Origin: RZYP01 sp964386405
Lineage (GTDB): Bacteria > Bacillota > Negativicutes > Acidaminococcales > Acidaminococcaceae
Assembly: GCA_964386405.1 (NCBI GenBank)
Contig: CAYLRW010000057.1
Span: forward strand, 1-10,293
DNA length: 10,293 nucleotides
Reading direction: 5' to 3'
Shown: positions 1 to 6,309 of the stretch, piece by piece
Layout: each line of letters starts with the position of its first letter
How positions within the stretch are numbered: the first letter of the stretch is position 1
The notes under the pieces: model-generated
Told to the model about the DNA's origin: nothing
The model's input: only the letters and a program-made list of their open reading frames with translations
The model's database searches: none
Translations under genes and position numbers: made by a program

Positions 1-1875
1 CCGCCGGAAACAGATTTTGAACGTGGAGTACGTCGCTTTGGTTATCTGTTGACACAAATAATGTTGGTATTGACGCTTACTGTTTTTGCAATCAATGTAT
101 ATTTTCAGGAACCGGTAATTAATTCACTATTATTTTCTGTTGCGTTGGCTGTTGGTATAACACCACAGATGCTGCCAGCAATCGTCAGTATTACTCTTTC
201 GAAAGGTTCACGTAATATGGCTAAGGAAGGTGTAATTGTCAGAAGACTCAACGCTATTGAAAATTTTGGCAGTATCGACACTTTGTGTACGGATAAAACT
301 GGTACATTGACAGAAGGCGATGTGCGTTTTGATGGTGCGGTTGATGTAGATGGTAACAAGTCGGACAATGTGTTTAGGCTGGCCTATCTTAATGCTAGTT
401 TGCAAGTAGGCATGGATAATTCTCTCGATGAAACTATAGTCGCTTTTAAAAAACTAGATACTTCCTCTGTTCAACGACGTGGCGAAATACCACTTGATTT
501 TACACGCGAACGACTTAGCGTTATTGTCGAAGAAAAAAATCAACATATTATGATTACTAAAGGTGCGCTTAATCATGTCCTTGAAATATGTTCGTTTGTT
601 GAAAAAGTTGACGCTGAAGACTCTAAGGATTTAATGGATGCCAATAAACTTGATGAAATAAATCAACATTATCTGGAATGGAGCAATCAGGGAATAAGGG
701 TTTTGGGTATTGCCAAAAAAATAGTTGAGCCTAAAGAAAAATATATCGTTGAAGATGAATCACAAATGACTTTTGTTGGTTTTTTGCTTCTATTCGATCA
801 TCCAAAAGAAGATGTAGAACAAACTATCAAGAATCTTGCACATAATGGCATATCGCTGAGGATCATAACGGGAGATAATAAGCTGATAGCAATGCATACT
901 GCTGCTTTTGTTGGGATTGAAATTACAGGCGTAATCACAGGCTCGGAATTAGTAAAGATGAGTGATGAGGTGCTGTGGAACAGGATTGAAGATACTAATT
1001 TATTTGCCGAAGTTGATCCAAATCAGAAGGAACGTATTATTTTGGCCTTGAAAAAGAGGGGACATGTTGTTGGATACATGGGTGATGGTATTAATGACGT
1101 TCCAGCCTTACATACGGCTGATGTAAGCATTTCAGTTGATAATGCTGTTGACGTCGCCAAAGAGTCTGCCGATTTTGTGTTAATGGAAAAGAGTCTGGAA
1201 GTATTGAATAGAGGAATTGAACTTGGCCGCACAACTTTTGCCAATACGCTCAAGTACATTTTTGTTTCTACAAGTTCGAATTTTGGCAACATGTTTAGTA
1301 TGGCTGGTGCATCGCTGTTTATGCCATTTCTGCCATTGCTGCCAAAACAAATACTTTTGCTTAATTTTTTAAGCGATTTTCCATCATTATCAATTGCGAA
1401 TGACTCAGTTGATGAGGAAGTCCTAGGAAAACCACGCAGATGGGATATCAAGCTGATTCGCAGCTTTATGTTTACCTTCGGTTTGTTGAGCTCAGTTTTT
1501 GACTATATAACTTTTGCTGTGCTGTTAATTATTTTTAATGCAGGTGAAGAGATGTTTCAAAGCGGCTGGTTTGTTTTGTCGATTTTGACGGAACTATCAA
1601 CTTTGTTGGTTATGCGGACACAAAGGCCGTTCTTCAGAAGCAGACCTGCCTCGATATTAGTTTATACGGCGGTGGCAGTAGCTATTGTAACGCTTCTTCT
1701 TCCATACTCGCCTATTAATGCTATTCTGGCTATTCAACCTATTCCTCAAGCGCTGCTGATATCATTGCTAGGCATTGCTTGTGTCTATACTATCGTGATA
1801 GAGTTGGCTAAACATGTCTTCTATAGATCAAACAAGGAAGGAAATGCAACTGATGATCATAAAATTGCGTTTTGA
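1..1875 (+). CDS. mgtA: Magnesium-translocating P-type ATPase (MgtA type), 5' partial
   Basis: Membrane P-type ATPase that imports Mg2+ using ATP. The reading frame is open from base 1, and the first codons (PPETDFERGVRRFGYLL) match the stretch before the third membrane segment of MgtA, so the TTG at 49 is an internal codon and the N-terminus lies outside the window. Counting from codon 1, two hydrophobic segments (about 16-40 and 42-65, with TPQMLP of the ion-path helix) are followed by the phosphorylation motif DKTGT (Asp at codon 98), a KGAL nucleotide-binding motif, ITGDN, and the hinge GDGIND (codons 361-366). Several membrane helices close the protein. The LLNFLSD..S.AND.VD stretch before the last helices fits the MgtA subfamily rather than Ca2+ or heavy-metal pumps. 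Oddity: the usual DPPK motif reads DHPK. No good terminator directly follows; the next one is at 2104-2133. Any Mg2+-sensing leader would be upstream and not visible. Confidence 0.85.
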   Translation, partial: PPETDFERGVRRFGYLLTQIMLVLTLTVFAINVYFQEPVINSLLFSVALAVGITPQMLPAIVSITLSKGSRNMAKEGVIVRRLNAIENFGSIDTLCTDKTGTLTEGDVRFDGAVDVDGNKSDNVFRLAYLNASLQVGMDNSLDETIVAFKKLDTSSVQRRGEIPLDFTRERLSVIVEEKNQHIMITKGALNHVLEICSFVEKVDAEDSKDLMDANKLDEINQHYLEWSNQGIRVLGIAKKIVEPKEKYIVEDESQMTFVGFLLLFDHPKEDVEQTIKNLAHNGISLRIITGDNKLIAMHTAAFVGIEITGVITGSELVKMSDEVLWNRIEDTNLFAEVDPNQKERIILALKKRGHVVGYMGDGINDVPALHTADVSISVDNAVDVAKESADFVLMEKSLEVLNRGIELGRTTFANTLKYIFVSTSSNFGNMFSMAGASLFMPFLPLLPKQILLLNFLSDFPSLSIANDSVDEEVLGKPRRWDIKLIRSFMFTFGLLSSVFDYITFAVLLIIFNAGEEMFQSGWFVLSILTELSTLLVMRTQRPFFRSRPASILVYTAVAVAIVTLLLPYSPINAILAIQPIPQALLISLLGIACVYTIVIELAKHVFYRSNKEGNATDDHKIAF

Positions 1876-1941
1876 CATATTATAAAAATATGAGATGAAA
1901 GAACCTGGTCGGTTAGAAAACTGAAATTATCTAAAAGTAAC

Positions 1942-1970
1942 TTGTACTTTTTTTGCTACGTGTATATAAT
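1942..1970 (+). promoter_or_regulatory. Sigma-70/SigA promoter of the intergenic RNA
   Basis: TTGTAC (1942-1947) and a perfect TATAAT (1965-1970) are separated by exactly 17 bases. Transcription would start near 1977-1979. It lies 67 bases past the mgtA stop and points into the structured RNA, with a terminator about 155 bases downstream. Confidence 0.75.
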
Positions 1971-1976
1971 AAAAAT

Positions 1977-2133
1977 ATGGATGGGGTATGTGATTGCCAC
2001 CAAAGCGTAAATTATACTTTGGCAGTGCGATGACGTGATTGTCGGCAATGGTTTTGACCGGCAAAGGTAAAAACGCATCCGTAAGGATGACCGCATTGAA
2101 TTGGAGCAGGACCCCTAAGGGTTCTGCTCTTTT
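1977..2133 (+). ncRNA. Structured RNA of about 157 nt, unassigned (small RNA or hsp20 leader)
   Basis: This stretch has its own consensus promoter and ends in an intrinsic terminator. Hand folding gives: hairpin A (2000-2005 with 2017-2022, 6 bp); a long-range helix (2023-2029 with 2092-2098, 7 bp including one G-U); and inside that helix three hairpins: B (2032-2034 with 2041-2043), C (2052-2059 with 2066-2073, one G-A mismatch, loop GGCAAA) and D (2076-2080 with 2085-2089, loop GUAA, a GNRA tetraloop). The 5' segment ATTGCC (1993-1998) can pair with GGCAAT (2044-2049) or, in part, with the loop of C, which suggests a pseudoknot. I do not recognise a known riboswitch, 6S, SRP or tmRNA signature; the branched shape argues against 6S. 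It could be a free small RNA, or the 5' leader of hsp20, which has no clear promoter of its own. No convincing coding potential: the in-frame AUG at 1981 opens only 9 codons and lacks a ribosome site. Confidence 0.6.
2104..2133 (+). terminator. Intrinsic terminator of the structured RNA (also backs up mgtA)
   Basis: An 11-bp stem (2104-2114 with 2119-2129, one G-U pair at 2110/2123) with a CTAA loop is followed by TTTTGTTTT. The wobble pair is stable only in plus-strand RNA. It stands about 70 bases before hsp20, so read-through would reach that gene. Confidence 0.85.
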
Positions 2134-2205
2134 GTTTTCACATATTCTATACATAAATCAATTTTCTCATTAATATTTTTTGTAAAACTAAAAGGAGGCA
2201 TTTGT

Positions 2206-2640
2206 ATGTTCGAACTTCAACCGTTCAGAAAGGGTCATCTTTCCAAAAAAGATTTTTTCACCAATTTTTTCGACAATATCTTTGATGAAGATTTCAGCCC
2301 AGCAGGAGTTTTCGGCTCTTCTTTCAAAGTAGATGTGCGCGAAAATGAGAAGAATTTCACAGTAGATGCTGATCTGCCAGGTTTTAAAAAAGAAGATGTT
2401 AATGTTTCTTACAAAGACAATTACCTTACCATTAAAGCTAAACGTGAGGAAGAAGTAAAAGAAGAAAAAGAAAATTATCTTCGGCAGGAACGCAGCAGCG
2501 GTGAAGTAATGAGACGTTTCTTTGTAGAGGATGTAGATGAGGATGCAATTGATGCTGAATTTAAAGATGGTGTTTTAAAGATTGTTTTGCCGAAGAAAGA
2601 GAAAGTTGTTGCAGAGAAAAAGGTTATTAACATTAAATAG
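2206..2640 (+). CDS. Small heat-shock protein, Hsp20/alpha-crystallin family
   Basis: ATP-independent cytoplasmic holdase that binds unfolding proteins and keeps them available for refolding chaperones; members form large oligomers. The 144-residue length is normal for bacterial Hsp20. The N-terminus (MFELQPF, then a Phe-rich DFFTNFFDNIF stretch) is the variable substrate-binding and assembly arm. The alpha-crystallin domain runs from about residue 42 (FKVDVRE) through DADLPGFKKEDV to the family signature A-E-F-K-D-G-V-L followed by KIVLPK. The C-terminal INI (141-143) is the I-x-I motif that docks in a neighbouring subunit. The start is set by AAAGGAGG (2191-2198), 7 bases before ATG. There is no CIRCE operator and no clear promoter between the upstream terminator and the gene, so transcription may come through the leader at 1977 or from an atypical promoter. 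It ends at the shared hairpin 2664-2700. Confidence 0.95.
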   Translation: MFELQPFRKGHLSKKDFFTNFFDNIFDEDFSPAGVFGSSFKVDVRENEKNFTVDADLPGFKKEDVNVSYKDNYLTIKAKREEEVKEEKENYLRQERSSGEVMRRFFVEDVDEDAIDAEFKDGVLKIVLPKKEKVVAEKKVINIK

Positions 2641-2663
2641 TACACTGTAACCCTAATTTGAAA

Positions 2664-2706
2664 CAGCAGGTAGCTCGTAAAACTTACGAGCTACCTGCTG
2701 CTTTTT
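2664..2706. terminator. Bidirectional terminator between convergent hsp20 and glnP
   Basis: A perfect 17-bp stem (2664-2680 with 2684-2700) with a 3-base loop is followed on the plus strand by CTTTTTAAT. On the minus strand only TTTC follows, so it should be strong for hsp20 and weaker for the transporter operon. The glnP stop codon (2705-2707) overlaps the plus-strand T run. Confidence 0.9.
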
Positions 2707-3355
2707 AATAACTTCTTACACTCATTCTGTTATGTTGCCAACGAGCTAAAACAGATAAAGAATAGTTAAGCAAAAAGTACAAGATAGCCACTGCACCAAA
2801 AATAGCAAAAACCTGTGCGGTGGAGCTGTACTTTCCTATGAGGATCATGCCTTTACCAGTAAGTTCCTCTGTGCCAACGGCCCAAACGAATGAAGAGTCT
2901 TTAATAACAGTGGTAAATTGTGACATCATAGGAGGTATGACATTTCTAAAGGCTTGTGGAAGTACTATGTGCCAAACAATCTGCAAAGTGTTAAGACCTT
3001 GCGACTGCGCAGCTTCAATCTGTCCTTTTGGCAAAGAATTCAAGCCAGCACGGATTATTTCTGACATGATTGCCGCTGTGAAAACAGTCATGGCTAAAAC
3101 ACCTGAGTAAGTTGGTGGCAAAGGAGTCATGAATCTTGCTGTGAGCACCAGCAGGAGACAAGGTACATTTCTTACTATATCAACATAAAGTATGCTGATA
3201 TGTTTTAAAACCGGTATTCTCAGATAGATTGCCAGACCAAGCAAGGTGCCTAAAATAACACTGAAAATTATGGAGAAGAAAGATATCTTCAGGGTGACAA
3301 CCAAGCCTTCCAGCAGAAAGGAGATAATAGAATAGTCAAGCAAAGCTGATATCAT
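2705..3355 (-). CDS. glnP: Polar amino-acid ABC transporter, permease subunit 2
   Basis: Inner-membrane permease of the His/Glu/Gln/Arg family, pairing with the product of 3352-4026 to form the channel. It has 216 residues, a usual length, and several hydrophobic segments. The cytoplasmic EAA loop that contacts the ATPase is clear: IMSEIIRAGLNSLPKGQ, then EAAQSQG and IVLPQAFRN. The ATG overlaps the stop of the upstream permease by 4 bases (ATGA), a sign of translational coupling. It is the last gene of the operon, with the shared hairpin 5 bases past its stop. The name follows the glnQ-glnH-glnM-glnP order of Bacillus subtilis; the exact substrate is not proven. Confidence 0.88.
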   Translation of the reverse strand: MISALLDYSIISFLLEGLVVTLKISFFSIIFSVILGTLLGLAIYLRIPVLKHISILYVDIVRNVPCLLLVLTARFMTPLPPTYSGVLAMTVFTAAIMSEIIRAGLNSLPKGQIEAAQSQGLNTLQIVWHIVLPQAFRNVIPPMMSQFTTVIKDSSFVWAVGTEELTGKGMILIGKYSSTAQVFAIFGAVAILYFLLNYSLSVLARWQHNRMSVRSY

Positions 3356-4026
3356 GATTTCACCCCCGCTGTTTTTTCAAGGTGTTTGATATATTTTGTC
3401 AATGGAAAACACATTAACCAATATAACAAGCCGGTAACGAGGTAAGTTGGACCATAATACATATTCATACCTGACCAGGAATCAGCACGATACATTAAAT
3501 CGCCACCGGCAATCATCGCTAAGACAGAAGTGTTTTTGATCAGACTTACACTTTGGTTAGCAATGTTAGGGAGAATGATTTTTTTTGCCTGAGGCAGGAT
3601 AATATACCGCATGGTTTGAAAATAGGTGAAACCTTGGGATAAGCCTGCTTCACTTTGCCCGCGAGATATCGCAAGAATACCGGAACGTACGGCTTCTGAC
3701 ATATAGGCACCAGTATAGAGACCTATGCCGAGACAGCCGATAAGAAAAACAGGGAGCATAATTTTTAGATGCGGCAGAGCATGGTAGAGAAAAATAACCT
3801 GAATTACCAAAGGTGTATTTTGAAAAAATTCTACATAAATACGATTTAATCTGCGTATGTTCTTATTTGGAAAAACGCCGGCAATACCAAACAGAATACC
3901 CAACGCAATGGAGATTAATAAAGCAACAATGGCTACTTCCAATGTTACTTTTAAACCTTCGGCAAAAATTCGCCAATCACTTAAAAGCGCCAGCCACTTG
4001 TATTCTGCAAAAGGATTAGTTGCCAT
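3352..4026 (-). CDS. glnM: Polar amino-acid ABC transporter, permease subunit 1
   Basis: Integral membrane subunit of the same importer, 224 residues. After a short polar N-terminus (MATNPFAEYKW) come hydrophobic helices starting near residue 30 (LEVAIVALLISIALGILFGIAG). The family pattern FFQNTPLVIQ follows, then the EAA loop: YMSEAVRSGILAISRGQSEAG, then LSQGF and YIILPQA. The EAA core reads EAG here, a mild variant. The ATG shares one base with the stop of the binding-protein gene (TAATG), so the two are probably translated together. It would form a heterodimer with the next permease and dock on the GlnQ-type ATPase. The symbol is assigned by operon position. Confidence 0.87.
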   Translation of the reverse strand: MATNPFAEYKWLALLSDWRIFAEGLKVTLEVAIVALLISIALGILFGIAGVFPNKNIRRLNRIYVEFFQNTPLVIQVIFLYHALPHLKIMLPVFLIGCLGIGLYTGAYMSEAVRSGILAISRGQSEAGLSQGFTYFQTMRYIILPQAKKIILPNIANQSVSLIKNTSVLAMIAGGDLMYRADSWSGMNMYYGPTYLVTGLLYWLMCFPLTKYIKHLEKTAGVKS

Positions 4027-4859
4027 TATTTAAGATCCCATTTTTTAAGAAGTTGGTCCATCTCGCCGGATTTTTTCATGTCCTCAAAAGTTTTTTCTAC
4101 TAAATCAAACAGAGCTTTGTTATCTTTTTTGGTTGCTGCACCATACAGTTGCGGAGCAATTTTATCTGGTAAAAGTTCGGTTGCATCATCTCTATAGCCA
4201 AGAAGATTGGAAGTGTCCATGGCGTAAGCATCAGCGCGACCGGCAGACAGAGCTGTTTTGCATTCAGAGTAAGTTGGGAATTCAATGAAGTTAACTTGAA
4301 TACCAGCTTTGTCAGCAGCGTCTTGTACGCCTTTGCGGGTTGTTGCCCCTTGTGGAACAGCAATGTTTTTACCATTAAGATCTTTTAAGGATTTTATGCC
4401 ACTGTCTTTTTTGACCAGGAATCCAACAGGGTCTTCATAATAAGGAGTGGTCATGTTATAAGTTTGTTTTCTTTCATCGGTTATGGTGAAGGTTGCGATA
4501 CAAAGGTCAATTTCACCGCTGTCAAGCAAAGGACCACGGGTTTTAGCCACAACACCAGTCAGATCAATTTTGTTCTCATCACCTAAGATTTTCTTAGCTA
4601 TTGCTTTGGAAAGATCAATTTCAAAACCTTCAATTTTACCGGTTTTTGGGTCTTTAAAACCGAATTTTGGAACATCTACCTTGACACCGACTTTTAGAAC
4701 ACCACGGTCTTTGATTTTTTGGATACCGTCCGAAGCTGGAGCAGCAGTTTTCTTCGCGTCATCTTTTTTTGTATCGCCGCCGCAGCCTGCTGCCAGAATA
4801 CCGAAGGAAGTTATTAATGCTACCCCAAGTGCTAATATTTTTTTTCTTGATAAAGACAT
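4026..4859 (-). CDS. glnH: Amino-acid ABC transporter substrate-binding lipoprotein
   Basis: Extracellular lipid-anchored receptor that captures a polar amino acid and hands it to the permease. The preferred start is the ATG at 4859, 8 bases after GAGAGGGG; an ATG at 4877 would place the ribosome site inside the gene. From that start the protein has 277 residues: a lipoprotein signal peptide (MSLSRKK plus a hydrophobic core), lipobox LAAGC with lipidated Cys26, a Lys/Asp/Ala-rich linker, then a family-3 solute-binding fold (GVLKVGVKVDVPKFGF, EGFEIDLSKAIAKKI, DLCIATFTITDERK, PYYEDPVGFLV). As I recall it, the KTRGPLLDSGEID and ATFTIT..RK segments resemble the aspartate/glutamate binder Peb1a of Campylobacter, so glutamate or aspartate is as likely as glutamine. 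It lies 27 bases downstream of the ATPase gene. Confidence 0.9.
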   Translation of the reverse strand: MSLSRKKILALGVALITSFGILAAGCGGDTKKDDAKKTAAPASDGIQKIKDRGVLKVGVKVDVPKFGFKDPKTGKIEGFEIDLSKAIAKKILGDENKIDLTGVVAKTRGPLLDSGEIDLCIATFTITDERKQTYNMTTPYYEDPVGFLVKKDSGIKSLKDLNGKNIAVPQGATTRKGVQDAADKAGIQVNFIEFPTYSECKTALSAGRADAYAMDTSNLLGYRDDATELLPDKIAPQLYGAATKKDNKALFDLVEKTFEDMKKSGEMDQLLKKWDLK

Positions 4860-4886
4860 GATTTTATCCCCTCTCATTAATAAATT

Positions 4887-5612
4887 TTATCTGATAATTT
4901 TACTTAAAAACTGTTGGGCACGTTCATTTTGCGGATTGAGAAAAAAGTGTTCAGGAGTACCTGTTTCCAAAATTTCCCCATCAGCCATGAATACGACGCG
5001 ATCAGCAACTTTGCGGGCAAAGCCCATTTCATGTGTAACTACAACCATGGTAATTCCACTGCTAGCCAGGTCAACCATTACGTCAAGAACTTCATTGATC
5101 ATCTCTGGATCGAGCGCTGAAGTAGGCTCGTCAAAAAGCATAATTTGGGGGTGCATATTGAGAGCACGGGCAATAGCGACACGTTGCTGCTGCCCGCCTG
5201 ATAATTGCGCTGGATAGGCGGTAGCCTTTTCTTTAAGACCTACACGTTCAAGAAATTCCATTCCGGTTCTTTCCGCTTCTTCTTTTTTGACGCCTTGAAC
5301 GAGAATGGGGGCAATGGTTAGATTTTCCAAGACTGTTTTATGTGGGTAGAGATTAAATTGTTGAAAGACCATGGCAACTTTTTGCCTTACTTCTCTGATT
5401 GGAGCGCCAGGAGCAGTAATTTCAATGCCATCTACTATTACTGTTCCGCTGTCAGGTTCTTCCAAGTGATTCATGCATCGAATCATTGTGCTTTTGCCAG
5501 AACCACTGGGACCAATAACAACAACTTTTTCGCCGGATTTAACTTCGAGAGAGATGTCTTTTAGTACGTGGTTATGACCAAAATATTTGTTAACGCCAGC
5601 TAATTGAATCAA
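4887..5612 (-). CDS. glnQ: Polar amino-acid ABC transporter, ATP-binding subunit
   Basis: Cytoplasmic ATPase that drives the importer. From the chosen start it has 241 residues, the usual length, with Walker A GPSGSGKST (34-42), Q-loop Gln84, signature LSGGQ (137-141), Walker B IMLFDE (157-162), D-loop SALD and H-loop His194. The start is a TTG at 5612: AAGGAGG (5621-5627) lies 8 bases before it, and the protein then begins MIQLAGVNKYFG like its relatives. The in-frame ATG at 5642 would add ten residues, has no ribosome site and would bury that AGGAGG. First gene of the four-gene operon, with a promoter at 5705-5733 and a strong hairpin in its leader. Confidence 0.93.
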   Translation of the reverse strand: MIQLAGVNKYFGHNHVLKDISLEVKSGEKVVVIGPSGSGKSTMIRCMNHLEEPDSGTVIVDGIEITAPGAPIREVRQKVAMVFQQFNLYPHKTVLENLTIAPILVQGVKKEEAERTGMEFLERVGLKEKATAYPAQLSGGQQQRVAIARALNMHPQIMLFDEPTSALDPEMINEVLDVMVDLASSGITMVVVTHEMGFARKVADRVVFMADGEILETGTPEHFFLNPQNERAQQFLSKIIR

Positions 5613-5650
5613 TCGGCTATCCTCCTTTTTGATTAAGTCCATAAATATGA

Positions 5651-5689
5651 CAAAAGACGCCTGAGCTCATAAAATGAACTCAGGCGTCT
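5651..5689 (-). terminator. Leader hairpin of the glnQ operon, terminator-like
   Basis: In minus-strand RNA, 5689-5674 pairs with 5670-5655 as a 16-bp stem (one U-G pair, 5678/5666) around a UUU loop, followed by UUUG. The same pair is C-A on the plus strand, so the structure belongs to the glnQ transcript. It begins about 9 bases after the predicted transcription start and ends about 40 bases before the TTG start. It may be an attenuator or a 5' stabilising hairpin; the U run is short. Confidence 0.6.
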
Positions 5690-5704
5690 GTGCCTTATGC
5701 AACC

Positions 5705-5733
5705 ATTGTAAATTGATAAAAATTAAAAGTCAA
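5705..5733 (-). promoter_or_regulatory. Sigma-70/SigA promoter of the glnQ operon
   Basis: Read on the minus strand, TTGACT (5733-5728) and TACAAT (5710-5705) are separated by 17 bases, giving a start near 5698. The leader to the TTG start codon is then about 85 nt and contains the hairpin at 5655-5689. Confidence 0.75.
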
Positions 5734-5969
5734 TACTCATCGCGAACAAAATATGTAATAGTATTAACATAAGTTTGCATAAAATGCGCAATGGATGCGA
5801 ATTTTTTTAAAAAGTGATAATAAAATATTATTATTTACGTAAATACCTGATATAGGATAGCAAATTGTGATTGTTTTTTGTGAGGAGAAACTTTAATTTA
5901 AAAATGTTTAATCAAAATGTACTTGTTTATTAAATTTTAATGAATTTTACATTTTTGCAATAAAAAGTG
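5734..5969. other. AT-rich divergent intergenic region, no gene seen
   Basis: Between the glnQ and trp promoters I find no supportable gene. It holds a 12-base palindrome ATTTACGTAAAT (5833-5844), a small inverted repeat GCAT-AAA-ATGC (5777-5787), and two ATGCG-starting heptamers 11 bases apart (5784 and 5795). Any of these could be a regulator site, but none matches an operator I can name. Confidence 0.5.
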
Positions 5970-5998
5970 TTGACAGTGATAAATCGTGGTGATAGACT
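5970..5998 (+). promoter_or_regulatory. Sigma-70/SigA promoter of the trp operon
   Basis: Consensus TTGACA (5970-5975), a 17-base spacer and TAGACT (5993-5998), preceded by TGA, which gives the extended -10 TGn. Transcription should start near 6005, about 30 bases before the first T-box helix. Confidence 0.85.
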
Positions 5999-6004
5999 GA
6001 TAAC

Positions 6005-6287
6005 AACTTAATAATACCTAAACAAACCGTTGAGGTGGAGATAACGCCGAAATATGCGCTTACAGAGAGTCCGGGTAGCTGGGAGCCGGATAGAGATGCA
6101 GTTCGACAAATGGACCACCGAGGGTGCGGTCAAATCGATAATAATCGAAAGTATTCCGCAACGTAGCATCTGCGTTATTGATGAGGAATGTGTTGGCATT
6201 CTGCGTAAGAGTATGGGAGTAATCCCATAAAACAAGGTGGTACCGCAGGTTTATACACCTGTCCTTGCATAAGGACAGGTGTTTTTT
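6005..6287 (+). promoter_or_regulatory. Tryptophan T-box leader (tRNA-Trp sensing)
   Basis: Transcription attenuator that reads the charging state of tRNA-Trp. Stem I is closed by GGTGG (6034-6038) pairing with CCACC (6115-6119), and the codon just before the closing strand, TGG (6111-6113) followed by A, is the specifier, so tryptophan is sensed. The upper part of Stem I shows the typical AGAGAG..CCGGGT, GCTG and AGCCGG pattern (about 6063-6090). A Stem III-like hairpin, TATGGGA with TCCCATA (6212-6229), precedes the T-box AAGGTGGTACCGC (6234-6246), whose UGGU bulge (6238-6241) pairs with the free tRNA 3' end. AAGG in the T-box can pair with CCTT (6263-6266) to form the antiterminator, competing with the terminator at 6256-6287. 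Uncharged tRNA-Trp should therefore allow read-through into trpE. Confidence 0.95.
6256..6287 (+). terminator. T-box terminator of the trp leader
   Basis: A perfect 11-bp stem (6256-6266 with 6271-6281), loop GCAT, followed by TTTTTT. Its 5' arm contains the bases used by the antiterminator, so the two structures exclude each other. Confidence 0.95.
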
Positions 6288-6309
6288 ATTTAAACCGACG
6301 CTTATATTT

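Noticed and set aside
1023..1451. 142-codon minus-strand open frame inside mgtA, and similar frames inside the trp genes
   Set aside because: They are antisense shadows of well-supported genes with no ribosome sites.
1871..1920. Terminator directly after mgtA (CATATT/AATATG hairpin)
   Set aside because: The stem is short and AT-only, with no T run behind it.
1927..2154. 75-codon open frame on the minus strand across the mgtA-hsp20 gap
   Set aside because: It is the antisense of the structured RNA and its terminator, with no ribosome site and no protein-like composition.
2134..2205. CIRCE heat-shock operator or sigma-70 promoter for hsp20
   Set aside because: No TTAGCACTC inverted repeat, and no -35/-10 pair with acceptable spacing.
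5883..5933. Possible 9-residue leader peptide (ATG at 5904) after AGGAG
   Set aside because: The spacing of 16 bases is too long, the peptide has no Trp codons, and it lies upstream of the mapped-looking trp promoter.
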